From positions 1-11,676 of the forward strand of contig JAEZCE010000085.1 in NCBI GenBank assembly GCA_023429995.1: DNA of 11,676 bases, in the 5' to 3' direction. Under the pieces are notes generated by a model. That model was not told the origin of the DNA and made no database searches. It saw only the letters and a program-made list of their open reading frames with translations. The stretch's first letter is position 1, and each line of letters begins with the position of its first letter. Origin of the DNA: Bacillota bacterium. GTDB taxonomy: Bacteria > Bacillota > UBA4882 > UBA8346. A program made the position numbers and the translations under genes. This document shows, one piece after another, positions 1-7,593 of the stretch.

Positions 1-282
1 CGGAACGGCCTGTTTGGCCGTAACGGAGAGGAGATAGGCTAATGCTTTATGGCCTATTTTGGACTCTTTCGAGTACTTTCAGGTTTATCCCCCAACATAG
101 CTTCGGAGGATAATGGTTACTCTCCCCCAAACGGGGAGAGCTCGCCTTCAATTTGAAGGCGCGAGAGAGGTCTAACTCAAAAATTAAGCTGTCTAATCTT
201 TATAATCAGTAAATAATTTGTGTTTATACGGATTTCCTTCCGGAAAAGCCCCTTACACCGCTAACCGGGTTCTTCGGAAGGG
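1..282. other. Hairpin-rich non-coding left edge
   Basis: I see no convincing gene here. Several self-complementary elements lie in a row: ACGGCC/GGCCGT at 5-21; ATAGGC/GCCTAT at 34-57 running into TTTT, which could end a plus-strand transcript entering from outside the window; CTCTCCCC/GGGGAGAG at 120-140; CGCCTTCAA/TTGAAGGCG at 143-161 with a one-base centre; and CCTTCCG/CGGAAGG at 236-281, immediately next to the stop codon of the GH13 gene. No clean terminator with a T-run is visible for that minus-strand gene. The density of perfect stems resembles the dispersed palindromic repeats common in intergenic DNA. Confidence 0.5.
34..60 (+). terminator. Possible rho-independent terminator
   Basis: A six-base perfect stem (ATAGGC/GCCTAT) with a 12-base loop is followed directly by TTTT. 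It would end a plus-strand transcript coming from left of the window. The stem is short and the T-run modest, so this is tentative. Confidence 0.3.
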
Positions 283-2793
283 TCATTTTTCAATCAAAAC
301 CAAAATACTCCGCGGATGAAGCAGATAATCGTTTTCCAAGAGCGTAGCCCCTCCGTCGAAGTTTTGGCGCGCCCTCATCCATCCACCGGTGTTGTCGGTG
401 TCAAGAACCCGGCGCCACCGCATGCCGACTAAATTCTTGGGAAACCATAGCTGTTGTTGATCGGGACTGCGGTTGTAGGCTACATAAATTGACCCGGCTT
501 GAGCGTCGTTGTCCGGGGAGTTTTCGAACTGGGTATTGATCCGGTAGGCGATAAAATCACCGCCATCCCAATCCGCGCCGTTGATTTCAGTACCGTCCGC
601 TTTATACCAGGAAATATCCTTTAAGCCGTTTTGGGGGTTCACCGCGCCGCTATAATATTCGGAAGGCCGTAAAGATTCATGCCGGCTGCGGAAACGGATT
701 AAATTTTGAACAAAGTTAAAAGTATAAAGCTCCGGGCGGGTTTCGATCAAATGCCGGTACGCCGTTTGATCCCCCGTTTCCAGGCTGGCCTTCATTTCGT
801 GATAGGGCGTAAAGTCCAGATACACCTCGGGATTATCAACCCAAACCATATTCATCTTTCCGATCCCCCGGTCTGGGTTGTAAGGGGGGAGGGGTCTGAA
901 TAACTCATCACCACCGGTAAACATCGGAACACCGGCGGATAGCATCAGCAGGGCGAATGCATTACGAACCGCTTTTTGTTGCAGTTCCATGCCGCCGCCT
1001 TGATTCCAGCTAAGTTGGTCGTCATGGGCCACCGCTTCCGTGAGATGAAAAAACTCATTGTAAGAGAAAATATTTCGCAACGAGTTGCAGTCATCGTGAG
1101 AGACAAGATAATTAATGGAATTCCAGGGCCTTTTGCCGATAGTTTCTTTGGAACCGGACAGGGATTGAGAGAGGCTTCCGACTTGTAAGGGAGCGGCTCC
1201 GTACTTGTTCAGGGATATTTTCAAGGCGTTCCGGAATCGATCATTCCAAACCGACCAGCTTTCCGGAAATTTGTCAAGCCAGGTAATCCCGCTGTTATCA
1301 CCCCACGGCTCGGCGATGAGATCGACTCCCGATTCAACATTAACTGTCCTGGCAGGCAGAACCCGGCTGATGTGGTCGAAAAGTTGGGTCGCCGGGTCCG
1401 CTCGATAGTCGGCGCCGTTTTGGGTAATGCTTAAAACGGGCGCCAGATCGAATCGAAAGCCATCCACTCCCATTGAGTCAGCCCAATATTGTAAAGAGTC
1501 CAAGATCAGCTTTTTGACCACCTCATGGTCATAATTTAGATTTCCGCCGCATTGGCCACGTCCCTCATAGCGCCGGTTTTGGTCCTGGAGATAATAATAG
1601 CTTTGGTTGTCCAGGCCGGTAAAACTCAAATAACAAGCGGCCCGGTAATCTTGAAGTTGAGGATTGTCCCGGTAGGCATGGGCTTCCCGAATCGCCTCCC
1701 CAATCTCGGTTTCGGTTGTTGGATTGCCTTGATCGATGTTTCTGTGTAAAAGCCCTTCCCCGGTATGATTGTAAACCACGTCCAAAAAAACTTTGATTCC
1801 CAGTTCGTGAAAGGCTTTCACCATCGCTTGAAATTCCCGGATCGGCCCGCCGGGAGATTGATCCGCCGAAAACCGGCGGTTGGGGGAGAAATAATTGACG
1901 GTCATATAGCCCCAGTAATTATCGCCCCGGGGGTTCCCGTCGTTTTGTTCATCGGCGAACTCCTGGACCGGTAAAAATTCGACCGCGGTCACGCCCAGTT
2001 CTTTCAAGTAACCGGCTTTTTGGGCCATCCCTTTGAAAGTGCCGCGCTCATTTTGGGGGATTTCCCCATCCAGCATGGTCATCCCACGCAAGCTGACTTC
2101 ATAAATGATATCGTCTTTCAAAAGCCTGCGGGGTTTAACGCCGTAGTTAACAGGAAGTCCTCTCAAAAATCCAACCGATTTGGGCGCGATTTTGCCGGTG
2201 TCCTTCATCCGGTGGGCGCCGCCGTAATAATCGTCGCTATATTGATTGGGATCGATATAAATATCGGCAACCTGCGGGTCGTGACTTATTTCCCGGGCAT
2301 AGGGATCGATCAGGAGTTTGTTGGGGTTGAAACGGTTGCCCTCAGCGTCCACATCGGAGAGAAAGCCTTGCCCGCTTCCTTTTTGCCAGTCTTCCCGGTA
2401 TACCCAGTTAGGCCCCCAGGCGCGATAACCATAGTAAAAATAATCCGCGGTCAGCCCGGCCTCTTTCAATTCGCTCCGGGGAAGGGTCAAGTTCCAGTGA
2501 TCCCGATCCCGGGATAGCTTTTTTACCAGGACTTCGTCCATTCCGTAAGCGGCGGCATAAAAGTAGATTTGGATCTGCCCGGCGTGTTTTGAAAAGATGC
2601 GGAAACTGATTTCGTCGTTTTGGGGATTATAGTGAACGCCCAGCGCCGTTTCCAACCGTACCCGCCCCTCCCTCTCTTTTGCCTTGAGATTCTTAAGATA
2701 ATAGTTTTTCCCGGTGCGCCGCAATATCTTGGTGATCAAATCAAGTTTATTATTGATTTTCCGGGACGATTTATGCGCAAGGCCGGGCGCCAT
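283..2793 (-). CDS. GH13 glycogen/starch debranching enzyme (isoamylase/pullulanase-like)
   Basis: Probably hydrolyses alpha-1,6 branch points of glycogen or related glucans. Numbering is from the ATG at 2793 (836 aa). The four GH13 regions are all present: DVVYNHT (338-344), GFRFD with nucleophile Asp449, IAEPW with acid/base Glu495, and VSHD with Asp567. NYWGY (292-296) is typical of the isoamylase, GlgX and type I pullulanase group. An N-terminal beta-rich part (about 45-145) fits CBM48, and a C-terminal beta domain follows the barrel. It is longer than typical GlgX (about 650-720 aa). No signal peptide is evident, so a cytoplasmic role is likely. The frame also opens at a TTG (2832), but that has no Shine-Dalgarno; the ATG at 2793 has GGAGTGAG about 10 bases upstream. 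No glycogen operon is visible alongside, so the exact substrate (glycogen, pullulan or imported maltodextrin) is open. Confidence 0.9.
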   Translation of the reverse strand: MAPGLAHKSSRKINNKLDLITKILRRTGKNYYLKNLKAKEREGRVRLETALGVHYNPQNDEISFRIFSKHAGQIQIYFYAAAYGMDEVLVKKLSRDRDHWNLTLPRSELKEAGLTADYFYYGYRAWGPNWVYREDWQKGSGQGFLSDVDAEGNRFNPNKLLIDPYAREISHDPQVADIYIDPNQYSDDYYGGAHRMKDTGKIAPKSVGFLRGLPVNYGVKPRRLLKDDIIYEVSLRGMTMLDGEIPQNERGTFKGMAQKAGYLKELGVTAVEFLPVQEFADEQNDGNPRGDNYWGYMTVNYFSPNRRFSADQSPGGPIREFQAMVKAFHELGIKVFLDVVYNHTGEGLLHRNIDQGNPTTETEIGEAIREAHAYRDNPQLQDYRAACYLSFTGLDNQSYYYLQDQNRRYEGRGQCGGNLNYDHEVVKKLILDSLQYWADSMGVDGFRFDLAPVLSITQNGADYRADPATQLFDHISRVLPARTVNVESGVDLIAEPWGDNSGITWLDKFPESWSVWNDRFRNALKISLNKYGAAPLQVGSLSQSLSGSKETIGKRPWNSINYLVSHDDCNSLRNIFSYNEFFHLTEAVAHDDQLSWNQGGGMELQQKAVRNAFALLMLSAGVPMFTGGDELFRPLPPYNPDRGIGKMNMVWVDNPEVYLDFTPYHEMKASLETGDQTAYRHLIETRPELYTFNFVQNLIRFRSRHESLRPSEYYSGAVNPQNGLKDISWYKADGTEINGADWDGGDFIAYRINTQFENSPDNDAQAGSIYVAYNRSPDQQQLWFPKNLVGMRWRRVLDTDNTGGWMRARQNFDGGATLLENDYLLHPRSILVLIEK

Positions 2794-2869
2794 AAAATAC
2801 AGGCTCACTCCAGTCTGCCATATCCGGTTCAATGATTATGGACTGGCAAGCCAAAACGGACAAGAATAG

Positions 2870-2898
2870 TTGCATAATTATTAAATTTGAGGTATAGT
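2870..2898 (+). promoter_or_regulatory. Sigma-A-type promoter of the EamA gene
   Basis: TTGCAT (2870-2875), a 17-base spacer and TATAGT (2893-2898) make a good plus-strand promoter upstream of the transporter. The -10 element lies inside a near-perfect palindrome, so the promoter is probably repressor-controlled. Confidence 0.6.
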
Positions 2899-2905
2899 TA
2901 TACCT
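2890..2905. promoter_or_regulatory. Palindromic operator candidate between GH13 and EamA genes
   Basis: AGGTATAGTTATACCT has seven-base perfect arms around a two-base centre and overlaps the -10 box of the EamA promoter. A dimeric regulator bound here would block that promoter. The site also lies upstream of the divergent debranching-enzyme gene, whose promoter I cannot place with confidence. The regulator is unknown. Confidence 0.5.
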
Positions 2906-2998
2906 AATGCATGTAAGAATGCTCCAAAATCATTCCTTTAATTGGCGCTCGTTTGAATGTTTATTCAGGCAGACCATACGGAGGGGTTTGAAAGGTCG

Positions 2999-3925
2999 GT
3001 GGCGACCATATCCAAGCAAATCAAAGCGGATTTATTGCTCTTGACGATTACCATTTGTTGGGGTTCTTCGTTTATTTTGATGAAAAACGTTTTGGAGAGC
3101 ACCTCGGTCAGCTCGTTTTTAGCCGTGAGGTTTATTGTGGCGACGGTTGTTTTACTTCCCGTCATCTACGGGCGCCGTAAAGAAATAAGCCCGAGAGTGC
3201 TTCGGCAAAGCGCCTTCATCGGGCTGATGCTTTTCGGGTCATTGATCTTTCAAGTTTATGGCCTTCAATACATTGCGGCATCAACATCCGCCTTTATTAC
3301 CAGTCTATACGTGGTGATGGTCCCCATGGCCTCGCTGGCTTTTATCCATAGACGCCCTGAGGTTTCTTCCGTTACCGGCGTGATTTTCGCTTTGACGGGA
3401 CTGTTTTTCCTTTGCGGAGGAGTGCGTTTACAGTGTAATATCGGAAATGGACTTACTTTTTTATCCGCCGTATGCTCCACATTCCAGATCCTTTTGATTG
3501 ACAGGTATACCAAAGAGGAAAGTCCGGTTTTGTTAGGCGCGTTTCAAGTCATGTTCTGCGCTTTGTTTTCCACGGTTGCCTGGATAGCTACAGGATTGGA
3601 TGCCGTCGTTTGGAGCTCCAGCGTAATTACGGCAGTAACGGTAACCGGATTACTGTGTACGGCCTTTGCCTTTATCGTGCAAGCCGTTGTTCAGCAATTC
3701 ACTTCCCCGACCCATACCGCTTTGATTTTCGTCGCCGAACCGGTTTTTGGGACCCTTTTCGCAATGGTTATCCCTGATTCCCAAGGCGTTACCGAAGGAT
3801 TGACTTTCAACATGGCCGTCGGTTCCATTTTGATGATGGGGGGAATGTTAATTTCCGAACTCCATTTGGCAAACAAAATACATTGGAATACCGATAAAAA
3901 AGCGCTTAAGGAGTCCCCGCCGTGA
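2999..3925 (+). CDS. EamA/DMT-superfamily membrane transporter
   Basis: A hydrophobic protein of about 308 aa with roughly ten membrane segments arranged as two EamA repeats. The first repeat opens with WGSSF (about residue 21) in TM1; the second begins near residue 145 and carries the typical AEPVFG segment in its ninth helix. Members of this drug/metabolite transporter family export amino acids, metabolites or drugs; the substrate cannot be read from sequence. The frame opens at ATG 2957, which lacks a Shine-Dalgarno. The GTG at 2999 follows GGAGGGG (2980-2986) and AAAGG (2991-2995) and gives a normal family N-terminus, so I prefer it. Its stop codon directly abuts that of the convergent AraC-type regulator, which may control it. 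Confidence 0.85.
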   Translation: MATISKQIKADLLLLTITICWGSSFILMKNVLESTSVSSFLAVRFIVATVVLLPVIYGRRKEISPRVLRQSAFIGLMLFGSLIFQVYGLQYIAASTSAFITSLYVVMVPMASLAFIHRRPEVSSVTGVIFALTGLFFLCGGVRLQCNIGNGLTFLSAVCSTFQILLIDRYTKEESPVLLGAFQVMFCALFSTVAWIATGLDAVVWSSSVITAVTVTGLLCTAFAFIVQAVVQQFTSPTHTALIFVAEPVFGTLFAMVIPDSQGVTEGLTFNMAVGSILMMGGMLISELHLANKIHWNTDKKALKESPP

Positions 3926-4894
3926 TTATGACTTCCGCACGGGTCTGATATACTTCCAAAACCGCTCCGGATTAAAATAAAAGTAAATTAACCGACCGGG
4001 GGAAGTATCAAAGCAGTAACCGGTGCCTGCAAAATCAAAAGTTGCCATTGCCGTTTCAACCTTTTCCTCCACGCTACGGTTTTCCTGCTCATAATCGAAT
4101 GGCCCATGTTCAAAAACAATATACTCGGCTTCGGGAACATCAATCATAAGCATTTGTGCAGGTACTTCGCCTTGATAATCAAAAGGAAGACGCACACCAT
4201 AACACTCTGTACGTGGAATACCCCAATCGCAGAGTCTGCCGTCCGGGTCGTTCATGTAGGCCATAATCTGACCGCTGCCGCTGTTGGACTCGCTCCCGCC
4301 ATCGTCATCCAATTTGCCCTTGATACTATCGAGTAAGCCGCAAATTGTATCGCAGTCCTGTCCCGGAATAAGACTTTGCTTTTGCCAAAAATCCCAATAC
4401 CCATTACTCTCATAGTTTTTAATGTGCAAAAATTTGTGTGCGGGAATGGTTACAAAATAAATTTTAACATCATCTGTAGATTTTATCATGCCAATCTCTC
4501 CAAATCCTAAAAAGTAGCGGTCGAAAGGGTTTATTTTTGTACGAAGGACGACAGGCTTAGGCTTTTTTCGGTATTCACTTGGAGTTACCCCATAGGTTCC
4601 CTTAAAAGCTCTGGTAAAAGCTTCATGGGATGAAAAACTATAATCAAAAGCGATATCCAGAATGCTTTTTTCACTATCCCGAACCTCTTTTAGGGCAAAG
4701 GCTAATTTTCTATGCCGCAGATAATCCCTAAATTGCATACCCGATATTTCTTTGAATTTTCTCGTTGTATAAAATTCGGAATAACCCAGCCTGCGAGAAA
4801 GAAAACGTAGTGTCAAGGCTTCATCATTATAATTTTTAATACATTGGTCAATTTCATCCACGATGATTTGAATTTGCTTCTGCCACTCGTACAT
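3926..4894 (-). CDS. AraC-family regulator with Rob/GyrI-like C-terminal domain
   Basis: Transcriptional regulator of about 322 aa. The N-terminal hundred residues form the double helix-turn-helix DNA-binding unit of the AraC/XylS family; the second HTH is recognisable from ILDIAFDYSFSSHEAFTRAF followed by YGVTPSEYRK. The remaining 200 or so residues resemble GyrI/Rob-type effector-binding domains, which in relatives bind small hydrophobic ligands; an acidic, Ser/Gly-rich linker interrupts the domain. This N-terminal HTH plus C-terminal sensor order matches Rob and many Clostridia multidrug regulators. The frame opens at a GTG (4906), but that codon overlaps the Shine-Dalgarno GAGGTGA of the ATG at 4894, which I choose. 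The convergent neighbour is an EamA transporter, a plausible target. Confidence 0.85.
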   Translation of the reverse strand: MYEWQKQIQIIVDEIDQCIKNYNDEALTLRFLSRRLGYSEFYTTRKFKEISGMQFRDYLRHRKLAFALKEVRDSEKSILDIAFDYSFSSHEAFTRAFKGTYGVTPSEYRKKPKPVVLRTKINPFDRYFLGFGEIGMIKSTDDVKIYFVTIPAHKFLHIKNYESNGYWDFWQKQSLIPGQDCDTICGLLDSIKGKLDDDGGSESNSGSGQIMAYMNDPDGRLCDWGIPRTECYGVRLPFDYQGEVPAQMLMIDVPEAEYIVFEHGPFDYEQENRSVEEKVETAMATFDFAGTGYCFDTSPGRLIYFYFNPERFWKYIRPVRKS

Positions 4895-4921
4895 GGGTCT
4901 GTTCACCTCGTTTCAACCACC

Positions 4922-4936
4922 CTATAGTCATTATAG
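4922..4936. promoter_or_regulatory. -10 box and small palindrome upstream of the AraC-type gene
   Basis: On the minus strand a perfect TATAAT (4930-4935) lies 36 bases upstream of the chosen start, but no good -35 is seen at normal spacing. It sits within CTATA-N5-TATAG, an inverted repeat that could bind an activator or autoregulator. Confidence 0.4.
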
Positions 4937-4987
4937 AGGAAAGGAAATCCCATGACTTGATTTTACTTGCGGAAAAGAGCGGATATG

Positions 4988-5027
4988 GAAAAAGGAATCA
5001 TGACCCGGGATAGGTCTTGATTCCTTT
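4988..5027 (-). terminator. Rho-independent terminator of the PNPOx-like gene
   Basis: AAAGGAATCA (4991-5000) pairs perfectly with TGATTCCTTT (5018-5027), and GACC/GGTC extend the stem inside. Read on the minus strand the stem runs into TTTTT. It starts about 20 bases beyond the stop of the minus-strand PNPOx-like gene and separates it from the AraC-type gene. Confidence 0.75.
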
Positions 5028-5049
5028 CGTTCCGCCTTCCCGCAATATC

Positions 5050-5442
5050 TTAAAACTTGATGACCCGGGGCTCGCCGCTAAAGGAGTAAATCGTGGCCGT
5101 GGCATCTTTCAGATATAATACTTCCGTGTTGGCGTCCTCGGCCCGGTACATTTTTTGCAGGCTGGGATAGGCATCCAACATGTGCTTTTTCGCTTCGAGC
5201 CTCTCATCCCTTACCGCGGTTGCCGCGACACGAATCCACTCCCCGCCGCCGAAGGCGCTGATTTCAATTTTGGGGTTGGCCTGCATCTGCCGGGAGACAT
5301 TTTTGGACTTGCCGGTCTGAATGTAGAGCTTGCCCTCAAAAATATCCACGGTTCCGAATGGACGCACTCTTGGCTGATCCCCTTCAACAGTGGCGAGGTA
5401 ATATGTCTGGCACTTCTTTAAAAAATCATACACTTCTTGCAT
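5050..5442 (-). CDS. Pyridoxamine 5'-phosphate oxidase-like flavin-binding protein
   Basis: A 130-aa single-domain protein of the PNPOx-like split-barrel family. It shows the usual pattern of a short N-terminal helix, a strand with YYLATVEGDQPRVRPFG (residues 14-30), a second strand with KLYIQTGKSKNVSRQM, and a C-terminal FSGEPRVIKF. Relatives bind FMN or F420; members of this size include NimA-like proteins and many of unknown substrate, so I would not call it a true PdxH. The start has a strong AAGGAGG seven bases upstream of the ATG. It is divergent from an HxlR-type regulator, a common arrangement in which the regulator senses redox or electrophile stress and controls a neighbouring oxidoreductase. 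Confidence 0.85.
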   Translation of the reverse strand: MQEVYDFLKKCQTYYLATVEGDQPRVRPFGTVDIFEGKLYIQTGKSKNVSRQMQANPKIEISAFGGGEWIRVAATAVRDERLEAKKHMLDAYPSLQKMYRAEDANTEVLYLKDATATIYSFSGEPRVIKF

Positions 5443-5543
5443 GGAAAAACCTCCTTCGTATTTACCATGAATCCCCCAAGAAATTTGGGAATCCCGTCCG
5501 TTTTAAGAATTTGCCGGAAATTTACTTGACCCATGGCTTTTTC

Positions 5544-5570
5544 CTTGATATCATTTTATTATGTATCAAG
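5544..5570. promoter_or_regulatory. Inverted repeat over the PNPOx-like promoter
   Basis: CTTGATA (5544-5550) and TATCAAG (5564-5570) are perfect seven-base arms with a 13-base spacer. The repeat surrounds the predicted -10 box of the minus-strand promoter, so binding here would be expected to repress the PNPOx-like gene. The divergent HxlR-type protein is the natural candidate. Confidence 0.45.
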
Positions 5571-5580
5571 AATTAATCAA
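5553..5580 (-). promoter_or_regulatory. Promoter of the PNPOx-like gene
   Basis: On the minus strand TTGATT (5575-5580), a 16-base spacer and TAAAAT (5553-5558) form a sigma-A-like promoter about 110 bases upstream of the start codon. Confidence 0.45.
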
Positions 5581-5601
5581 GTACGATTTTTAAATATACA
5601 A

Positions 5602-5619
5602 AGTATCCAAAAAGATACT
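5602..5619. promoter_or_regulatory. Inverted repeat upstream of the HxlR-type gene
   Basis: AGTATC-CAAAAA-GATACT is a perfect six-base inverted repeat lying just before the ribosome binding site (GGAGG, 5623-5627) of the HxlR-type gene. HxlR-family sites in Bacillus have a similar size and dyad form, so an autoregulatory operator is plausible. Confidence 0.45.
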
Positions 5620-5632
5620 AACGGAGGCAACC

Positions 5633-5974
5633 ATGAAAGAAGAAGATTTTGGCCGGTGCCCTTATGTTACGGTGCAAAAACTGCTTTCCGGCAAATGGAC
5701 ATTGTCCGTTTTATTTCTGCTATCCGATCAAACGATGCGCTTTAGCGAGATCCAACGGGAACTCCCCGGGCTCACCCAGGCGACACTGACGAAACAGCTT
5801 AGAGCGCTGGAGGAGAATGGATTGCTCGTCCGGACAGTGTATAACCAGATACCGCCCAAAGTGGAATACTCCTTAAGTGATATTGGAGAGAAGTTCAAAC
5901 CGGTGATGGATTCTTTGAAGACCTGGGGCGGAGAATATATTCAATTCATAAACAATAAAAAAAGCTCTGTTTGA
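5633..5974 (+). CDS. HxlR-family winged-helix regulator
   Basis: A 113-aa MarR-like winged helix protein of the HxlR family. Conserved landmarks are a Cys-Pro pair at residues 9-10, GKWT at about 21-24, RFSEIQRELPGLTQATLTKQL (recognition helix region, about 37-57), LEENGLL, and the wing YNQIPPKVEYSLS. In relatives such as YodB and HypR the N-terminal cysteine senses quinones, diamide or hypochlorite. Cys9 here fits that role, although redox sensing is inferred from the family only. ATG 5633 follows GGAGG with normal spacing. The gene is divergent from the PNPOx-like gene with two dyads between them, suggesting joint control of both promoters. Confidence 0.9.
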   Translation: MKEEDFGRCPYVTVQKLLSGKWTLSVLFLLSDQTMRFSEIQRELPGLTQATLTKQLRALEENGLLVRTVYNQIPPKVEYSLSDIGEKFKPVMDSLKTWGGEYIQFINNKKSSV

Positions 5975-5984
5975 AACGGTTGTT

Positions 5985-6023
5985 GAAAAATTTGCCCGCC
6001 ACGGGTTGCAACCCCATGGCGGG
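5985..6023 (-). terminator. Terminator between convergent HxlR and CPBP genes
   Basis: CCCGCCA (5995-6001) and TGGCGGG (6017-6023) enclose a second self-complementary stretch, GGGTTGCAACCC. On the minus strand the stem is followed by CAAATTTTTC, a fair T-run, so it best fits the end of the CPBP transcript. It may also slow transcription leaving the HxlR gene. Confidence 0.55.
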
Positions 6024-6042
6024 TCGATTTGGCGATCATTCG

Positions 6043-6080
6043 AAAATTCCCTCCGGGGAGCGACGATTCTTGGAATTTTT
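6043..6080 (+). terminator. Second hairpin between convergent genes
   Basis: AAAATTCC (6043-6050) pairs perfectly with GGAATTTT (6072-6079), ending in a T-run on the plus strand. The loop is long (21 bases). It could finish the HxlR transcript. Confidence 0.35.
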
Positions 6081-6087
6081 ACAAATC

Positions 6088-6924
6088 TTACTTTGCAAAC
6101 AACCACCACACCAGATTGGTTAAGGTATGGCTGATGATGGCGCAGAGGAGGTTGTTACCGGTCAATTGATATACCAGGCAATAACAAAATCCGGCAACTG
6201 TGGCGATGAGGACCATGGGCCAACCGCCGTAAAAGATATGGCCGAATCCAAAAATCAGCGAACTGAGGATCAAGGGCATTCCATAACGGGGCAAAAACTG
6301 TTGAATATATCCGTACAGTAAACCCCGGATAAAGAATTCTTGCGCCAAAGCGACAATGAGCATCATATAAACGGCGGTAATCAAGATCCTTTTCCAATCT
6401 GCGCCGCAGGGGCATAGGTGCAGAAAGCGCAACTTTTGAACGATATATATATTAATGAGAATAAAAACGAAGGTGAGGGCCAAGGTAATCAGAAAAGACT
6501 TCCAGCCGACGGCTAAAGAAAAATTCACGGCTATTTTGCGGAAACCAAGATAATACCAGAACAAAGCGGCGATCAGGAGCCGGTAAACCAGTTCGAAATG
6601 AATTAATTGGGGATGGGAAATTAACGGTAGGCCCGGAAGCAAATTTAACATCCCGGCGTAGAAAATCCCCAAAATAATCAAATCCCACCAGTAAAACCTG
6701 CCGCCTGCCGATGAAAAGCCGATACTGAGCAGGACTGCCAGTGAATATACGATAACCGTCGCGGAAGAAATTGCCCGGTTTTGGATAAACGCCTTGTCCG
6801 GAGTTAAACATAGCATCCAAACAATAAAACAGCAGAATAGCCCGATAATGCCCCAGTCCGTTGTTTTTAGCCCGTTTGGAATGCTTGCCGTGATGCTTGT
6901 CATTTGGTTGAGGATGCCCATCAT
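6088..6924 (-). CDS. CPBP-family (CAAX/Rce1-type) membrane protease homologue
   Basis: A hydrophobic 278-aa protein with about seven or eight membrane helices. The C-terminal half carries the CPBP (Abi) motifs: QEFFIR at 195-200 where EExxxR is expected, FxxxH at 225-229 (His229) and HxxxN at 266-270 (His266, Asn270). In Rce1-type intramembrane proteases the first Glu of motif 1 and the His/His/Asn residues form the active site. Here that Glu is Gln195 (codon CAA) while Glu196, Arg200, both His and the Asn remain, so activity may be lost or changed. Family roles include protein C-terminal processing, bacteriocin self-immunity and unknown membrane functions; none is supported by the neighbours. 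The start is uncertain: neither ATG 6924 nor 6921 has a clear ribosome binding site. Confidence 0.85.
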   Translation of the reverse strand: MMGILNQMTSITASIPNGLKTTDWGIIGLFCCFIVWMLCLTPDKAFIQNRAISSATVIVYSLAVLLSIGFSSAGGRFYWWDLIILGIFYAGMLNLLPGLPLISHPQLIHFELVYRLLIAALFWYYLGFRKIAVNFSLAVGWKSFLITLALTFVFILINIYIVQKLRFLHLCPCGADWKRILITAVYMMLIVALAQEFFIRGLLYGYIQQFLPRYGMPLILSSLIFGFGHIFYGGWPMVLIATVAGFCYCLVYQLTGNNLLCAIISHTLTNLVWWLFAK

Positions 6925-7050
6925 TGGTTGCCGGAAAGTAGGCTGGATGATTCAAACTGCGGTTCCCGCGTAATCCGGTGACTCCGTTTCCCGTAAAATG
7001 TATCCAATGATTATGTTATCATAAGATTCCGGTTTTTTAAACCGTAGGTT

Positions 7051-7512
7051 TTAGGCCGTTCTGGTTACAAAAAACGCCCCCAGCAAAAAAAAGACGATTC
7101 CGGCGATCCTGGAAAACGTTATCGGCGCCACCGGCATTCCCAGAAGGCCGAAGTGATCCACCAACAAAGCCGCAAGGAGCTGGCCGATGATAATGTACAT
7201 AAACCCCATGGTGGCGCCGATTCGGGGTAAAATGGAAATCACCAATGCAAGAATAAAAACCCCCAAAACTCCTCCCAAATAAAGATACCATTCCTTGGGG
7301 CCCGGTAAATTTTGGAGGGAAACGGTTTTTGGAAAGATCAGCACAATCGCCCCAACCAGGAGCAAGTTGACGATGGTCAAAACGAATATCGAGCCGTAAG
7401 TGCCTATCCTGCCGGCTAAAGCGGTGTTAATAATCCCTTGCAGCGTCATCATCAATCCTACGAGCAGGCCTAAAGAAATTTCCAGTAAGACAAAGACCAT
7501 AATGTTTTCCAT
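7051..7512 (-). CDS. YdcZ-type DMT transporter (DUF606)
   Basis: A 153-aa membrane protein with about five helices, the typical size and pattern of the short DMT-superfamily group known as YdcZ/DUF606. These are half-size relatives of EamA transporters and probably work as dimers or pairs; some are encoded as tandem pairs, but only one copy is seen here. The substrate is unknown. A minus-strand promoter (7521-7549) ends so close to ATG 7512 that a transcript would be nearly leaderless there. The in-frame ATG at 7500, preceded by GATGGA, may be the true start. Confidence 0.8.
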   Translation of the reverse strand: MENIMVFVLLEISLGLLVGLMMTLQGIINTALAGRIGTYGSIFVLTIVNLLLVGAIVLIFPKTVSLQNLPGPKEWYLYLGGVLGVFILALVISILPRIGATMGFMYIIIGQLLAALLVDHFGLLGMPVAPITFSRIAGIVFFLLGAFFVTRTA

Positions 7513-7520
7513 CTCTTTCC

Positions 7521-7549
7521 ATTTTAAAGTATCCGGCGGCGAATTTCAA
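7521..7549 (-). promoter_or_regulatory. Promoter of the YdcZ-type gene
   Basis: On the minus strand TTGAAA (7544-7549), a 17-base spacer and TAAAAT (7521-7526) form a good promoter. Transcription would begin around 7514, only a few bases before the gene. Confidence 0.5.
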
Positions 7550-7593
7550 GTCACGGAGCTGTTTTTTTATCTGATTCAAAAGCCTAAACAGGG

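Noticed and set aside
236..281. Terminator of the GH13 gene
   Set aside because: The stem CCTTCCG/CGGAAGG has a 32-base loop and no T-run on the minus strand.
2020..2517. 165-codon plus-strand ORF
   Set aside because: It lies wholly antisense to the GH13 gene, which has all catalytic motifs, and its product shows no family features.
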